Origin: Halichondria panicea
Lineage: Eukaryota; Porifera; Demospongiae; Suberitida; Halichondriidae
DNA: 64,000 nt
Assembly: GCF_963675165.1 (NCBI RefSeq)
Contig: NC_087383.1
Coordinates: 806,001-870,000 of the forward strand
Direction: 5' to 3'
Shown: piece after piece, positions 46,901 through 56,890 of the stretch
How the letters are laid out: every line of letters begins with the position of its first letter
Position numbering within the stretch: position 1 is the stretch's first letter
The notes under the pieces: generated by a model
The model's database searches: none
The model's input: only the letters and a program-made list of their open reading frames with translations
Told to the model about the DNA's origin: nothing
Position numbers and translations under genes: made by a program

Positions 46901-49900
46901 TTGGTCATTGGGTAGCTGTAGCCTGTACACAATGATCAAGGTGCTACGTATACATGTACGCACACCATATTGTAGCACTACCAAACAGCTACTAAATGCA
47001 GTTTTGATATCGTACTTTCCTTACTCAAGTTATGGCCTCTCAAAGTTAGCTCCAAAAACAGGCCCATTTCAGAAAAACACCCACTTATAGCCCACGCTTT
47101 TTTCCAGAAAATGGACAATTTGGACCAGAAAAAATTACTGATTTAAGCACACCATTTTTTAGCACTACCAAACAGCTACTAAATGCATCTTTTAGTTTTG
47201 ATATCGGACCTTCTTTACTCAAGTTATGGCCTCTCAAAGTTAGCTACGAAAATAGGCCCATTTCAGAAAAAACACCCACTTATAGCCCACGCTTTTTTCC
47301 AGAAAATGGACAATTTGGACCCGAAAAAAATTACTGATTTAAGCACACCATTTTTTAGCACTCCCAAACAGCTACTAAATGCATCTTTTAGTTTTGATAT
47401 CGGACCTTCCTTGCTCAAGTTATGGCCTCTCAAAGTTAGCTACGAAAATAGGCCCATTTCAGAAAAAACACCCACTTATAGCCCACGCTTTTTTCCAGAA
47501 AATGGACAATTTGGACCCGAAAAAAATTACTGATTTAAGCACACCATTTTTTAGCACTCCCAAACAGCTACTAAATGCATCTTTTAGTTTTGATATCGGA
47601 CCTTCCTTGCTCAAGTTATGGCCTCTCAAAGTTAGCTACGAAAATAGGCCCATTTCAGAAAAAACACCCACTTATAGCCCACGCTTTTTTCCAGAAAATG
47701 GACAATTTGGACCCGAAAAAATTACTGATTTAAGCACACCATTTTTTAGCACTACCAAACAGCTACTAAATGCATCATTTAGTTTTGATATCGGACCTTC
47801 CTTGCTCAAGTTATGGCCTCTCAAAGTTAGCTACGAAAATAGGCCCATTTCAGAAAAAACACCCATGCGCATGCTTTGTTTCAAAAATTAAAAATTGAAC
47901 AATTTGGGCCCGAAAAAAGTCACTAATCTACATGTACGTATGTAGTTCTGTTGCTGATCTGTGCTCTCACCTTGACAGTTCTTCTCCTCGCTTCAGTGCC
48001 TTCCTCGGGCGCTCGTCTCAGCAGATCACTCAACACAGTCAGCTGTATAGTCAGAGACAGGTATGTAACACTTGAGATAACAGTTAGAATATTGTGGAAT
48101 TTACAAAAACTTGTGGACTATTTCTAAACGCTGAGTATGTGTCCCTAGCTACAGCTGCTATCAACTCCCCTAGTGGACTATTTCTAACGCTGAGCATAAA
48201 ATGAAAAATATATGCTTTATGAAAAAAGCGTTAGGCTATATTATAATAGTGTTTTTTCTGAACCGGGCCTGTTTTTGGAGCTAAGTTCGAAGGCCATAAT
48301 ATGCTATCAACCCCCCTCCTCTCATTACCTGCTGAGGTCTTGCTCTCATGAGTGCCAACACAGAGTCCTGGTGGTCCTCAAAGTGAGCGTACAAAAGTGG
48401 GGACCAACCCTTGGCATCTCGGCAGTCCACAGTGTGCCCTCGGGCTATCAAGGCCTCCACACACTCCACAGCTCCCACTAAGGCCGCCAGGTGGAGGGGT
48501 GTGGTCAAACTATTGTCCTGAGGCAACAAAGAAGGAAAATTAATTAATTGCTAATGAGAAAATTATCAGTGTATTGCACAGTAGGTTTATATTATTATAA
48601 GCACACGATTGGTAACAGGGAGATCACACCAACTACATGTACGTACGTACACATGCCTTTTACAATCAAACCCCATTGAAATACTTTCACATTGAAATAC
48701 TTTAACCATTAATACCATAAGAGTTGCACCGACACCACTCACTGAGCAGTTGACGTTAGCGCCATGTTCCAGCAGTAGTGAGAGTGCCCCACAGTCCCCC
48801 CTCAGGGCAGCCAGCATCAGAGCATTGCGACCTGGGGGAGGGGAGGGGGTGGTCAATAATTATACAATAAGGGAATGACACTCACACAACTAGAGTATGC
48901 ACGGCTAAAGTTGCACGCCCTGTTACAATCAACTGCTGTTGTACATTACATAAGACATGGCCTGCTAAAAACACAATTTGAACAAAATGCTTCGGGGCCC
49001 ATTAACCTGGTGGAGTGACTTGCTACAGATGCTATGGAGACTTTGGGGCCCATTAACCTGGCTGTATTATAGAGGGTGATCACACTTATATATATAATTC
49101 CACTGTACACTCAACAATACAACGTACGTACCTTCAAGCAACGCTGTGTTAATGACTGGCTTTGCTTGAGGTAGAAGTCGCGTTAGCAAGTCAACACTTT
49201 CATCACTCGTGACAGCTTTCAATAGCTGGATCAGTAAATCATCGTCACTATCCTCAATGACATCATCACCGCCCCCACCATCACCGCCCACATCCTCCAC
49301 ACCATCACTAGCCGAGCCCAACGAAAGTGTGTCCCTCATCAAGACAGCCGAGTGAACCCCTTTCATTAGTTCCACATCAATGAATGCGGTGACATCCATC
49401 TCCTCCCCCTCCTCCTCGCTCACAATCCAATCGCTCCCCTCATCGCTCGAGTCTTCACTCTCCACACAAAACAAAACCCTCTCCCCTAAAAACTGGACGT
49501 CTTTAGAGGGATCAAAACAACTATGACTGGTACCACCATCGTCGGGTGTTTCCAAGTACAGGGAGTTCGTGTTCTCCAAGGGTGAGGGGGAGTCATCATT
49601 GTTCTTTAGTTTGCGGAGGAGGGTGTCTCTTTTTGACATTTTCTCTTGTTTTAGTCTCTCTGCTCTGGAAGGGGATTTCTTGGCTGGAGTGAAACTGCAA
49701 GAAAAACCAATAGTCCTATTATTTATGTATACATGTATAATGTACGTAAGACACACAGAGGGGTTCCTTTTGACCTTTTACGGAGTATTTTGAAGAACAT
49801 AATTTTAAAACTGTATTACAAAGCTGATGGCCATTACACACATTTCATTGCCAATTAAGAATACACACATTTTGTATAATATTTCTGTACCATCGATAAC

Positions 49901-50718
49901 TAAAACTATCGCTGTGTTTCACCTTGCTAACTCTTCATCACTCTCCGGACACTGCACTCGTCTCTTCTTCCGTGTCTTCGTTTTAACCTTTATATCCTCC
50001 TCAGAGCTATCTGAGAGATAAGAGTCTAGTCTGCTTCGGTTAATAGCCGCTCTCGGTCTTCTTAAACTACACTCAACATCAGAATCACTTGAGTATCTTG
50101 TATGACTATCGTTGACAGAGATTTTCGAAATAATGATTCCAGCTGGTTCGTTTCCACGGTTACTCGTAATTTGCCCAATCTCTTCATCACTGGACAATTG
50201 CATTTCTGCTTTTTTACGTTTTGACCTTCGACCTCCGATATCTGAGCTGCTGGAACTGTTAGAATCACGTCTAGTCCTTTTTTCCTTCCTTCGATTTTTT
50301 TTGTTGACAACCTCCTCACTGTCGTCTATAAATTCATCCTCATAGAGATCGTAACCATCATCACGATTATAAGAGTTGTACCTGAAAACGTTGTTTATAA
50401 TTATATACACGAGTAAATTTATAGACTAGAAAATTTACAAACGTACGCTTACAGTTTCAAGAAGTTATTGGTTTTGCGAGTTTGTTTCCTCTTGGGAGTA
50501 ACAGCCACCACATCTTCATCACTAGCACTGACAATGTCTTGACACTCGAGTTGTTCCTTTATAGCACTAGTAGCTGGTGGACTACCTTCTTCACTAAAAC
50601 TATTACTAGTGCTAGAGAGGCGCCTCTTTACCGCCTGGCCTCCCCTCAATGGAGTCCTATAGCGCTCCTGTTCTTCTTCCTCCTTTAACTTGAGTCTAGC
50701 AGATCTTCTAACAGCCAT
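40995..50718 (-). CDS. Ankyrin-repeat HECT E3 ubiquitin ligase
   Basis: Many minus-strand exons run from the ATG at 50718 (MAVRRSARLKLKEEEEQERY) to a stop at 40995. The N-terminal exons (50455-50718, 49922-50395 and 49130-49695) encode a basic/acidic, Ser-rich low-complexity part with NLS-like clusters (KKNRRKEKRTRR). Ankyrin repeats follow at 48730-48835 and 48331-48520 (TPLHLAALVGAVECVEALI). HECT N-lobe exons include PRDKVLEAVRERL and FVTFKGEAG, then GPRKEFW. C-lobe exons include IISGVPT-type text at 42614-42730 and LLLKFSTGSPNVPAGGF. The last exon has ASTCFNQLKLSKYS, with the catalytic Cys, and ends EGFAFS. Such enzymes form a Cys-ubiquitin thioester and transfer to substrate. I cannot equate it with HACE1 or another named ligase; the N-terminus is unlike those I recall, and a fusion with an upstream gene is not excluded. 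Confidence 0.85.
41698..41840. repeat. Tandem duplication, about 68 bp, two copies
   Basis: aattgagaaaatgagcagct and the following cttgtctttgtaggaggtaa/catatgccaattgtcaat block occur twice head to tail in an intron of the HECT gene. Confidence 0.85.
42342..42547. mobile_element. MITE, second family, copy 2, TA-flanked
   Basis: The ends ctgtattactagaatatttt and attctagtaacacgg are inverted, with TA on each side. It matches 17031-17254 over most of its length. Confidence 0.8.
43051..43284. repeat. 119-bp tandem duplication, two nearly identical copies
   Basis: attataaatactatatggct starts at 43051 and again at 43170; the copies include gccaacagtgttgtctgtca and end at aatgatttacaatca. It is intronic in the HECT gene. 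Near-identity suggests recent origin. Confidence 0.9.
43913..44115. mobile_element. MITE, CCGTATAGC variant, TA-flanked
   Basis: The tips ccgtatagctagaaatttct and agaaatttctagctttacgg are inverted, with TA flanks. Interior ttctgcg/cgcagaa arms replace the usual ones, so this is a subfamily. Confidence 0.8.
44794..44920. repeat. (GT)n/(CA)n microsatellite forming a HECT-gene splice acceptor
   Basis: On the minus strand the CA run ends cacacacag and exon TCTTCAGCCGTGCTCC starts there; AG from the previous exon plus T gives an in-phase Ser codon. Confidence 0.87.
45138..45341. mobile_element. MITE, CCGTATAG family, TA-flanked
   Basis: The tips ccgtatagcaggtaattttc and gaaaattacccgctatacgg are inverted, with TA on both sides. 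Its interior (cacgaatgaagcgaccttgc) is nearly the same as that of the 56415 copy. Confidence 0.88.
45823..46660 (-). repeat. 91-bp tandem array with a splice donor in every unit (HECT gene)
   Basis: The block cagtgctcacttcagtctgg recurs at 45903, 45994, 46086, 46177, 46268, 46360, 46451 and 46542, and last at 46634, where it is the true end of a HECT-gene exon (exon begins 46645); a partial unit starts at 45823. On the minus strand each unit repeats the exon end CTGGCCAGACTGAA and donor GTGAGCACTG. Units alternate between ttgagccaaag and tttagccaag types in a gag-tag-tag order, giving a higher-order period of about 274 bp. Confidence 0.93.
46973..47900. repeat. About 196-bp tandem repeat array, five copies
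   Basis: Unit starts (agcact[a/c]ccaaacagctac) fall near 46973, 47160, 47357, 47553 and 47748. Long plus-strand open frames across it simply reflect the repeat and are not genes. A piece of the same unit is inverted at about 48250-48300. It is intronic in the HECT gene. Confidence 0.92.
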
Positions 50719-50853
50719 GGTGATGGTTGTTTTCTCTGTGGTTGGTTGAGTTAACACATGTGGACTAGTCAGCCCCTCCCCCCATAGTAAAAAAAAAAAC
50801 AAGTCAAAATTTCTCCACATGGCTGCAAATTATAAATTTTTTATATAAAAAAG
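50719..50853. promoter_or_regulatory. Divergent promoter region, 135 bp (HECT ligase / mitoribosomal protein)
   Basis: The two start codons face away from each other only 135 bp apart. The same sequence recurs upstream of the second mL37 copy (60986-61120). Confidence 0.65.
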
Positions 50854-51978
50854 ATGAAGTTTCTCAAGACATTTTCTGACTCACTGCCTAAGAGGTGGCT
50901 GTTGCTGAGCTGTACCAGGAGCTATGGTTACGTTCACGTGGAAAAGAAGAAGCCTCCACACATTCTAGGGCCTGGATGGCTATGGAGAAAGTGCAATGTG
51001 GTACACCCCCATACCAAAGCTGTCGATCCATTTACGAAATATCAGTGGCTAACAAAATCTGTTTCAATTCAAGGACTTCCCGATAAAATCCAAAATATCC
51101 AAGTACCAAATGAGTCAATTACTGATGATGTCATCAAACGAGCTGAAGAGTACCTCGTTTTTCAGGACCACAATCGACCAAACTACCGAATTCCAGAACT
51201 GAAAATATCTGGTCTTATTCAGTCCACCCTTGCAAGTGTTTGGCCTCTAGCAAATGAGTACGCACACCTGAGGGAGTCGCATTTGACCTTTGAACCCACC
51301 GTTGAGTGCTATTGGAGACGAGATGGGCACAATTTCATTTGCCAAAACACACCACTTCACATACTACACACTGCACACGGTCTTGACTTGTTTTGCGAAC
51401 CAGACGCTCAATTGGGAGCTATACCACCAATTAAATTCCTTCCGTCAAGCCTCGGAGTCTTTAAGAGAAGTTTCGATCAGATCACACCGTTTGGGGGTTG
51501 CCGTAGACACGGACCATTTCCAATGGCTCATACCCTGTTCACGACGTACAGAAGCTGTGTCAATAATGAACAATTATTAGCCCATGGGCTTATACAACTG
51601 TTTGCGCAAGCTGCCGGTGAAGGGGTTCACAAAGGGTTCAAATTGGACCAACCTGTACCATTCCCTCTCGTCAACCAAGGCATAGTTACGGATGGTCAAT
51701 ATTTCACTTTTGTAGCGTTTCAACTCAACACTCTGGATTTTCGTCAAGACTCGAGCGATACAAGACACAACGTATTCTGGGCAGGGCCTACGATGCGTCT
51801 CTATGACAACGTGATCCCCGGAGATAAACTGGAGGGAGTGAACAAAAGCTGTGCGAGTTTAATAGTGAGATTCTTGTTGAACAGGCCTGAAGAGATGAGG
51901 AAGATAAGGAACTGGGCTGAACCATATGATAAAGCAAAACCGTGGAACCGACCAATGGACCGAATACCTGGCAACTGA
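50854..51978 (+). CDS. Mitochondrial large-subunit ribosomal protein, mL37/mL65 family
   Basis: This 374-residue single-exon protein starts with a basic, Ser/Arg-rich leader (MKFLKTFSDSLPKRWLLLSC) that could target mitochondria. The middle and C-terminal parts (VTDGQYFTFVAFQLNTLDF, then NVFWAGPTMRLYDNVIPG) look like the shared core of MRPL37 and its paralogue MRPS30 (mL65); I recall this fold family but cannot align it here, so the choice between the two is open. An AATAAA at 52100 follows the stop by about 120 bp. A second copy with the same protein is at 61121-62245. Confidence 0.6.
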   Translation: MKFLKTFSDSLPKRWLLLSCTRSYGYVHVEKKKPPHILGPGWLWRKCNVVHPHTKAVDPFTKYQWLTKSVSIQGLPDKIQNIQVPNESITDDVIKRAEEYLVFQDHNRPNYRIPELKISGLIQSTLASVWPLANEYAHLRESHLTFEPTVECYWRRDGHNFICQNTPLHILHTAHGLDLFCEPDAQLGAIPPIKFLPSSLGVFKRSFDQITPFGGCRRHGPFPMAHTLFTTYRSCVNNEQLLAHGLIQLFAQAAGEGVHKGFKLDQPVPFPLVNQGIVTDGQYFTFVAFQLNTLDFRQDSSDTRHNVFWAGPTMRLYDNVIPGDKLEGVNKSCASLIVRFLLNRPEEMRKIRNWAEPYDKAKPWNRPMDRIPGN

Positions 51979-52275
51979 ATAGATTGATCATGTATGGTCT
52001 CTTTTTGTAATAGAATTGTTATTTCATGGATTTGAACACAATGACTTACTTCTCAAAAATTTCTCGTAAGGGTCGTACTATACCATTGCATGCATGTGCA
52101 ATAAATTATATTGTCTCTTTAAGCCAACAAAATGTTACACGTCTAGCAGCTCCAATCAGATAATTATACATACACCTCTGGGCTGGTTGGGGAGGTCATA
52201 CTTTTCAAAACACTTACACAAAGGATTGTGAGAAACAAAATTAATGTGTTAGTTCCACCGACGACGTTTGCCCGC

Positions 52276-52426
52276 TAAGTTTGAAATATGGGGAAAGGTC
52301 GTCAGAACAACCAGTGTTTGCGGTGAAACACGTATTTAACAACTTGTGTCACAGTATCGGTAGTTTGAAATATGGGGAAAGGTCGTCAGAACAACCAGTG
52401 TTTGCGGTGAAACACGTATTTTAATC
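52276..52426. repeat. Tandem duplication, about 86-bp period
   Basis: The block gtttgaaatatggggaaagg, continuing to gcggtgaaacacgtattt, occurs twice (about 52279 and 52365). Single copies of the core also occur near 55080 and 58822. Confidence 0.85.
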
Positions 52427-53162
52427 GGCCTTGAATCGAGGCTACACCCGTACCTGACCCGCGCGGTGCAATTAAAATATAATTCAGTTCAGAGCAAATA
52501 AAATACTACAACCCTCCCTTCCGTGGGAAATTTACTTAATTAAGTCATTAATTTATTTATCTAGCTACCCTTGATTATTATTGAGACGCACCGGCTTGTC
52601 AGAGACACTGAGTCAACATTTACATGTACATGTACGTGTACGTGTCTTGCATTTGGGTTTATAGGGTTAATTCTATAATTTGTGTCAGTATAATTATAGT
52701 TAGTAATGCAAGCATAAGGACAAAAACAAGTAGCAACTGAATGCTGATGTATAAAGGTAGTCCTAAAGAAAAACACAAAAGGAACAAGAAAAACATGTTA
52801 AAAGTATATACAAGTGACATAATAACAGAACAAGACAATAGCCATAGTATACATGTACACATACACATAGAGATTTAAGGGTGAACAGGCTAGCACCATG
52901 AAATGATTTGCAGATGCCTAACGCTATTTTCAATTTTCACCCTGCAGCAAAAAAAAACATGTTGAATTACATATAAAATAATATAGCAGTAGTTTTATTT
53001 TTACCTGATTTTAATACGGAAGAGAACCATCACACCTGTGGAATATAGTGTGTGACGCTTTTCAAGCTACCCAGGAGGTACGTCACTGAGCTCGTTCATT
53101 TTATAGTGATTCGGCCCATAGGACCCCTACACTCTCACATCCCAGGGAGAGATTTGCTGATG

Positions 53163-53405
53163 CCATGGTCCAAGGCCGAAAAATGACAAATTAGGGCCCC
53201 AACACATTTTAAATTGAAACACCTCATTTGAAAGGTCTATTCCTAAGCTTTTAGAAAATCATAAATAATGTTTGACATTGGATCAACGATACTCAAGTTA
53301 CGGCTGTTGGAAGATGTTTAACTACATCCTGTTTATGCAATGGCAATGGGTTTGGGGATTCTTTTGGCTAATAACTTGAATTCTGTGGATCCAATGTCAA
53401 ATAGC
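53163..53405. repeat. Dispersed repeat (ccatggtccaaggccgaaaa family)
   Basis: It shares blocks with 14268-14525 and, inverted, with about 37360-37500. It carries a weak internal inverted pair, ggatcaacgatactcaagtta / taacttgaattctgtggatcc. The motif tcaagttatggc also occurs in the 196-bp array at 47 kb. Confidence 0.6.
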
Positions 53406-53595
53406 GTAGAAAAAGATTGTTCAAATTCCCTTTGATGCTTTGCGCATGCCTGCAGACGTGTTTTGACAACACTTATCATTAATCAACGAGTGCAGTGCTA
53501 ATGCCTCTAGAATCATATAGGTGCTATAACTGTTCCAAAAGTACTAAAAGTGCCAACATTTGTCCCATCTTGCAAGTATGCAGCTATAGCTTAGC

Positions 53596-54642
53596 ATGGG
53601 AAAAGGTTCACAGCGGGTCGCTGTTGGCAGTGTACTGTCCACTGTACTCCTGATTTTGTTTCTGGTGTCGCTGAAGTTTTACTTGTATATCGACAGCACG
53701 TTCCCTAGGCCTGTATCTGCAAATCTAGTTACAGAGAAGGAAAATCTGCCAAACTGTATGCAACTGAGGGAGGAAGATCCCTACCCGACTAGTGGAGAAC
53801 CTCTCAGTGGAAAGAATTTTTGTGAAGCATTCACAGGAACAAACCGTACAGACTGTGTTTATCTTCATCCAGAGATATTTCACTATGTCCTATTTACAAA
53901 CAATCCGAAAGACAGCGTATTGGGTTTTCGAGAGTTTTTGTCAATATATTCAGTGGATAAGTTTTATAAGCCAGAGAAGATTGTCATACACTGTAACCAA
54001 TCGATCACCGGCAAGTATTGGGAGATTGTGCAGAAGTTGACTACTCCTATTGAGATGAGACTGACGGATCGAATAACTACTGTTGGCAAGAAACAGAAAC
54101 CAGCATATATTTCCCATGAAGCAGACTATCTAAAAATCAAATCTGGCTTCAGAGACGGGGGCATTTATTCTGATTTTGATGTTGTCATCCTCAATGGTTC
54201 AAAATTGCGTGAAATGCAACGACAATCAGAGATAGTGATTGGGAGAAACAACCCAGAGTGTACCGAAACTTGTGCCGGATTTTTTTCAAGTGTTCCCGGC
54301 TCACCATTTATGGGGAAATGGTTGGACAGTTACGAGAATAACTACAGGCCTGCATGGACATACAATGCAGGGCATGTGCCAGCTCGAATACTACACCATT
54401 GCCCAGAATGTCATCGTGACATAACTGTTGATTATCACATGAGTAATTGGATTGATGCTAGGGCTAAAAACTGGTTGAAGGAAGGAGGGCTTGAGTGGAG
54501 GCAAAAAGCAGTGGCTCACTATATGAACACAGGGTTTATGAAACCATTAAAACCACCAAATGAATTACTTAGTATGTCGACTCCATTCTCAGAGATGGTA
54601 AAGTTTGTTCTAGGGGACACAATCAACGATTTTATCTTCTAA
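53596..54642 (+). CDS. GT32-type Golgi glycosyltransferase (DXD sugar-binding region)
   Basis: This 348-residue type II membrane protein is uninterrupted. A short cytosolic N-terminus is followed by a signal anchor at about residues 11-32 (VLSTVLLILFLVSLKFYLYI). The catalytic part has YLKIKSGFRDGGIYSDFDVV, the family pattern in which the GG(I/V)Y.D.D motif binds nucleotide-sugar and metal; here the DXD is DFD. Downstream, an N-A-G-H and a CPECH region and repeated aromatics resemble alpha-1,4-GlcNAc/galactosyltransferase-like GT32 proteins. Several NxS/T sites are present. Acceptor and sugar cannot be told. A broken paralogue follows at 55.3-56.3 kb and a third, truncated copy starts at 63863. 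Confidence 0.75.
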   Translation: MGKGSQRVAVGSVLSTVLLILFLVSLKFYLYIDSTFPRPVSANLVTEKENLPNCMQLREEDPYPTSGEPLSGKNFCEAFTGTNRTDCVYLHPEIFHYVLFTNNPKDSVLGFREFLSIYSVDKFYKPEKIVIHCNQSITGKYWEIVQKLTTPIEMRLTDRITTVGKKQKPAYISHEADYLKIKSGFRDGGIYSDFDVVILNGSKLREMQRQSEIVIGRNNPECTETCAGFFSSVPGSPFMGKWLDSYENNYRPAWTYNAGHVPARILHHCPECHRDITVDYHMSNWIDARAKNWLKEGGLEWRQKAVAHYMNTGFMKPLKPPNELLSMSTPFSEMVKFVLGDTINDFIF

Positions 54643-54734
54643 CTTATAACAGGTATATTATTTACTCTAGCCAGCAATTGAACTGTGTGCATTCAACATA
54701 AAAATATTTTTAAGACAATACTTTTAGTATACTA

Positions 54735-54805
54735 GTCTCGCACCAGCCCCAGTTTTCGACTTAATGTTCCAATAGAAAACATTCGGGGCTGGTATGACTA
54801 AATAA
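54735..54805. repeat. Small foldback, about 60 bp
   Basis: accagccccagttttc and gaaaacattcggggctggt are inverted arms. The same element follows the GT32 pseudogene at about 56628-56690. Confidence 0.65.
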
Positions 54806-55324
54806 TACATGGCAACTGATTTTTGTTAATCACGTATAGTCAATTATGTCATCTTTTTGTAATAGAATTGCTGTTTTATAGACAATGATTTATAAAAAGA
54901 GTGCATGCATATACAAATTAGTTTGTGCTCTTTGTTTCAATTAATACATACGTTATTTAAGCCAGATGTTTAAGCCAACCAAATTTTACGAGTCTATCTC
55001 TGCTGGTCTATTTCTACCTGGATCAGTTGCCTGTGAGGGTGACAGTACTCACACTCAGCTAGCAGCAGTTGAAATTGAAATAAGGGGAAAGGTCGTCAGA
55101 ACAACTAGATCTAGAAGCAAGCGCATTTTGTGCATGCATGCATGACTTTTGTACAGACGTGTTTTGCAACACTGCATGCTATAAATGGCTAATGCCCTCT
55201 TGCCATGTAAGAATCATAGGTACCATAACTGTTCCAATAGTGCTAACATTTTTTGCAAACGTGCAGTATGCACAGACACAGCTGGTGACTATTATATTGG
55301 CAGTGCAAGTGCTGTCCACTGTAC

Positions 55325-56317
55325 TCTGGACTTTGTTTCTAGTGCTGAAGTTTTACTTGTATATCGACAACATGGCGTTTCTCCCTAGGCCTATATCTGC
55401 AAATCCACTTACCAAGGAGGAAAAGTTGCCAAACTGTATGCAGCTGAGGGAAGAAGACCCCTACCCGACTAGTGCATGGAGAACCTCTCAGTGGAAATAA
55501 TTTTTGTGAAGCATTCACAGGAACAAACCGTACAGACTGTGTTTATCTTCATCCAGAGATATTTCACTATGTCCTATTTACAAACAATCTGAAAGACAGC
55601 GTATTGGGTTTTCGAGAGTTTTTGTCAATATATTCAGTGGATAAGTTTTATAAGCCAGAGAAGATTGTCATACACTGTAACCAATCGATCACCGGCAAGT
55701 ATTGGGAGATGGTGCAGAAGTTGACTACTCCTATTGAGATGAGACTGACGGATCGAATAACTACTGTTGGCAAGAAACAGAAACCAGCATATATTTCCCA
55801 TGAAGCAGACTATCTAAAAATCAAATCTGGCTTCAGAGACGGGGGCATTTATTCTGATTTTGATGTTGTCATCCTCAATGGTTCAAAATTGCAATGACAA
55901 TCAGAGATAGTGATTGGCAGAGACAACCCAGAGTGTACCAGAACTTGTGCTGGATTTTTCTCAAGTGTTCCCGGCTCACCATTTATGGGGAAATGGTTGG
56001 ACAGTTACAAGAATAACTACAGGCCTGGATGGATATACAATGCAGGAAATGTGCCAAGTCGAATACTACACCATTGCCCAGAATGTCATCGTGACATAAC
56101 TGTTGATTATCACATGAGTAATTGGAATGACGCTGCGGCTAAAAACTGGTTGAAGGAAGGAGGGCTTGAGTGGAGGCAAAAAGCAGTGGCTCACTATATG
56201 AACACAGGGTTTATGAAACCATTAAAACCACCAAATGAATTACTTAGTATGTCGACTCCATTCTCAGAGATGGTAAAGTTTGTTCTAGGGGACGCAATCA
56301 ATGATTTTATCTTCTAA
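55325..56317 (+). pseudogene. GT32 glycosyltransferase paralogue, broken
   Basis: It is highly similar to 53596-54642 from the signal anchor to the C terminus. Compared with that gene it has a 4-bp insertion in the actagt-ggagaacc region (near 55471), which shifts the frame, and near 55887 a 9-bp in-frame loss next to a CGA-to-TGA change, which is a stop. The beginning is also altered (a different upstream leader). Both halves remain otherwise open and conserved, so inactivation looks fairly recent. Re-initiation products cannot be excluded. Confidence 0.85.
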
Positions 56318-56414
56318 CTTATAACAGGTATATTATTTACTCTAGCCAGCAATTGAACTGTGTGCATTCAACTGTTCATAAAATAAATATTTTTATGACA
56401 ATACTAGTATACTA

Positions 56415-56619
56415 CCGTATAGCGTGTAATTTTCGTGGGGCAAAATATTTGTGGTTTTCGTGGTAGGAGGTCTGACCACAAAATTTTACCCACGAATGAA
56501 GCGACCTTGCCTACCTTTACCGGCAGTGCAAGCTGCAACCACGAAAATATTACCCACGAAATGTCTCAATATTGCTAAATCACGAATATTTTGTCCCGCG
56601 AAAATTACCCGCTATACGG
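56415..56619. mobile_element. MITE, CCGTATAG family, with empty site known from the paralogous copy
   Basis: The 205-bp element has tips ccgtatagcgtgtaattttc and gaaaattacccgctatacgg and is flanked by TA (56413-56414 and 56620-56621). The paralogous 3' flank at 54731-54740 reads actagtctcg, exactly the pre-insertion sequence with a single TA. Confidence 0.92.
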
Positions 56620-56754
56620 TAGTCTCGCACCAGCCCCAGTTTTTCGACTTAATTAACGTTCCAATAGAAAACATTCGGGGCTGGTATGACTAATAATATC
56701 TGGCCAAACTGAATAGATTTGATTTTTGTATGTTATAGTTGTGACACATGCACG

Positions 56755-56890
56755 AGTGCCACATGGGATATATGTTATAGATAGTACATGGGCATGAGGT
56801 ATCTATGTGTTATAGTGTCCCATATCACGAGGGCTTGCCCGAGGGATGAGGGACACTATAACCATAGATACCGAATGCACATGTGCTAAC
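56755..56890. repeat. Foldback with GAGGGC-type core
   Basis: The arms ggtatctatgtgttatagtg and cactataaccatagatacc flank a core cacgagggcttgcccgaggg. Non-coding. Confidence 0.75.

Larger units (their letters stand above)
51979..53595. other. Intergenic DNA between mL37-like and GT32 genes
   Basis: Nothing coding was recognised. It contains the mL37 3'UTR, the tandem duplication near 52.3 kb, AT-rich sequence with acatgtacatgtacgtgtac, and at 53163-53405 a copy of the ccatggtccaaggccgaaaa dispersed repeat. A diverged copy of much of this stretch is at 58496-59943. Confidence 0.6.

Noticed and set aside
47183-47891. Overlapping plus-strand open frames of 116-170 codons with repeated peptide text
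   Set aside because: They are a by-product of the 196-bp tandem array, whose period is nearly divisible by three; they lie antisense in a HECT-gene intron with no domain.
50482-50820. Frame starting MWRNFDLFFFLLWG at 50820 as the start of the HECT gene
   Set aside because: It begins too close to the divergent mL37 start and encodes no signal; the ATG at 50718 gives a sensible basic N-terminus. The alternative is not fully excluded.
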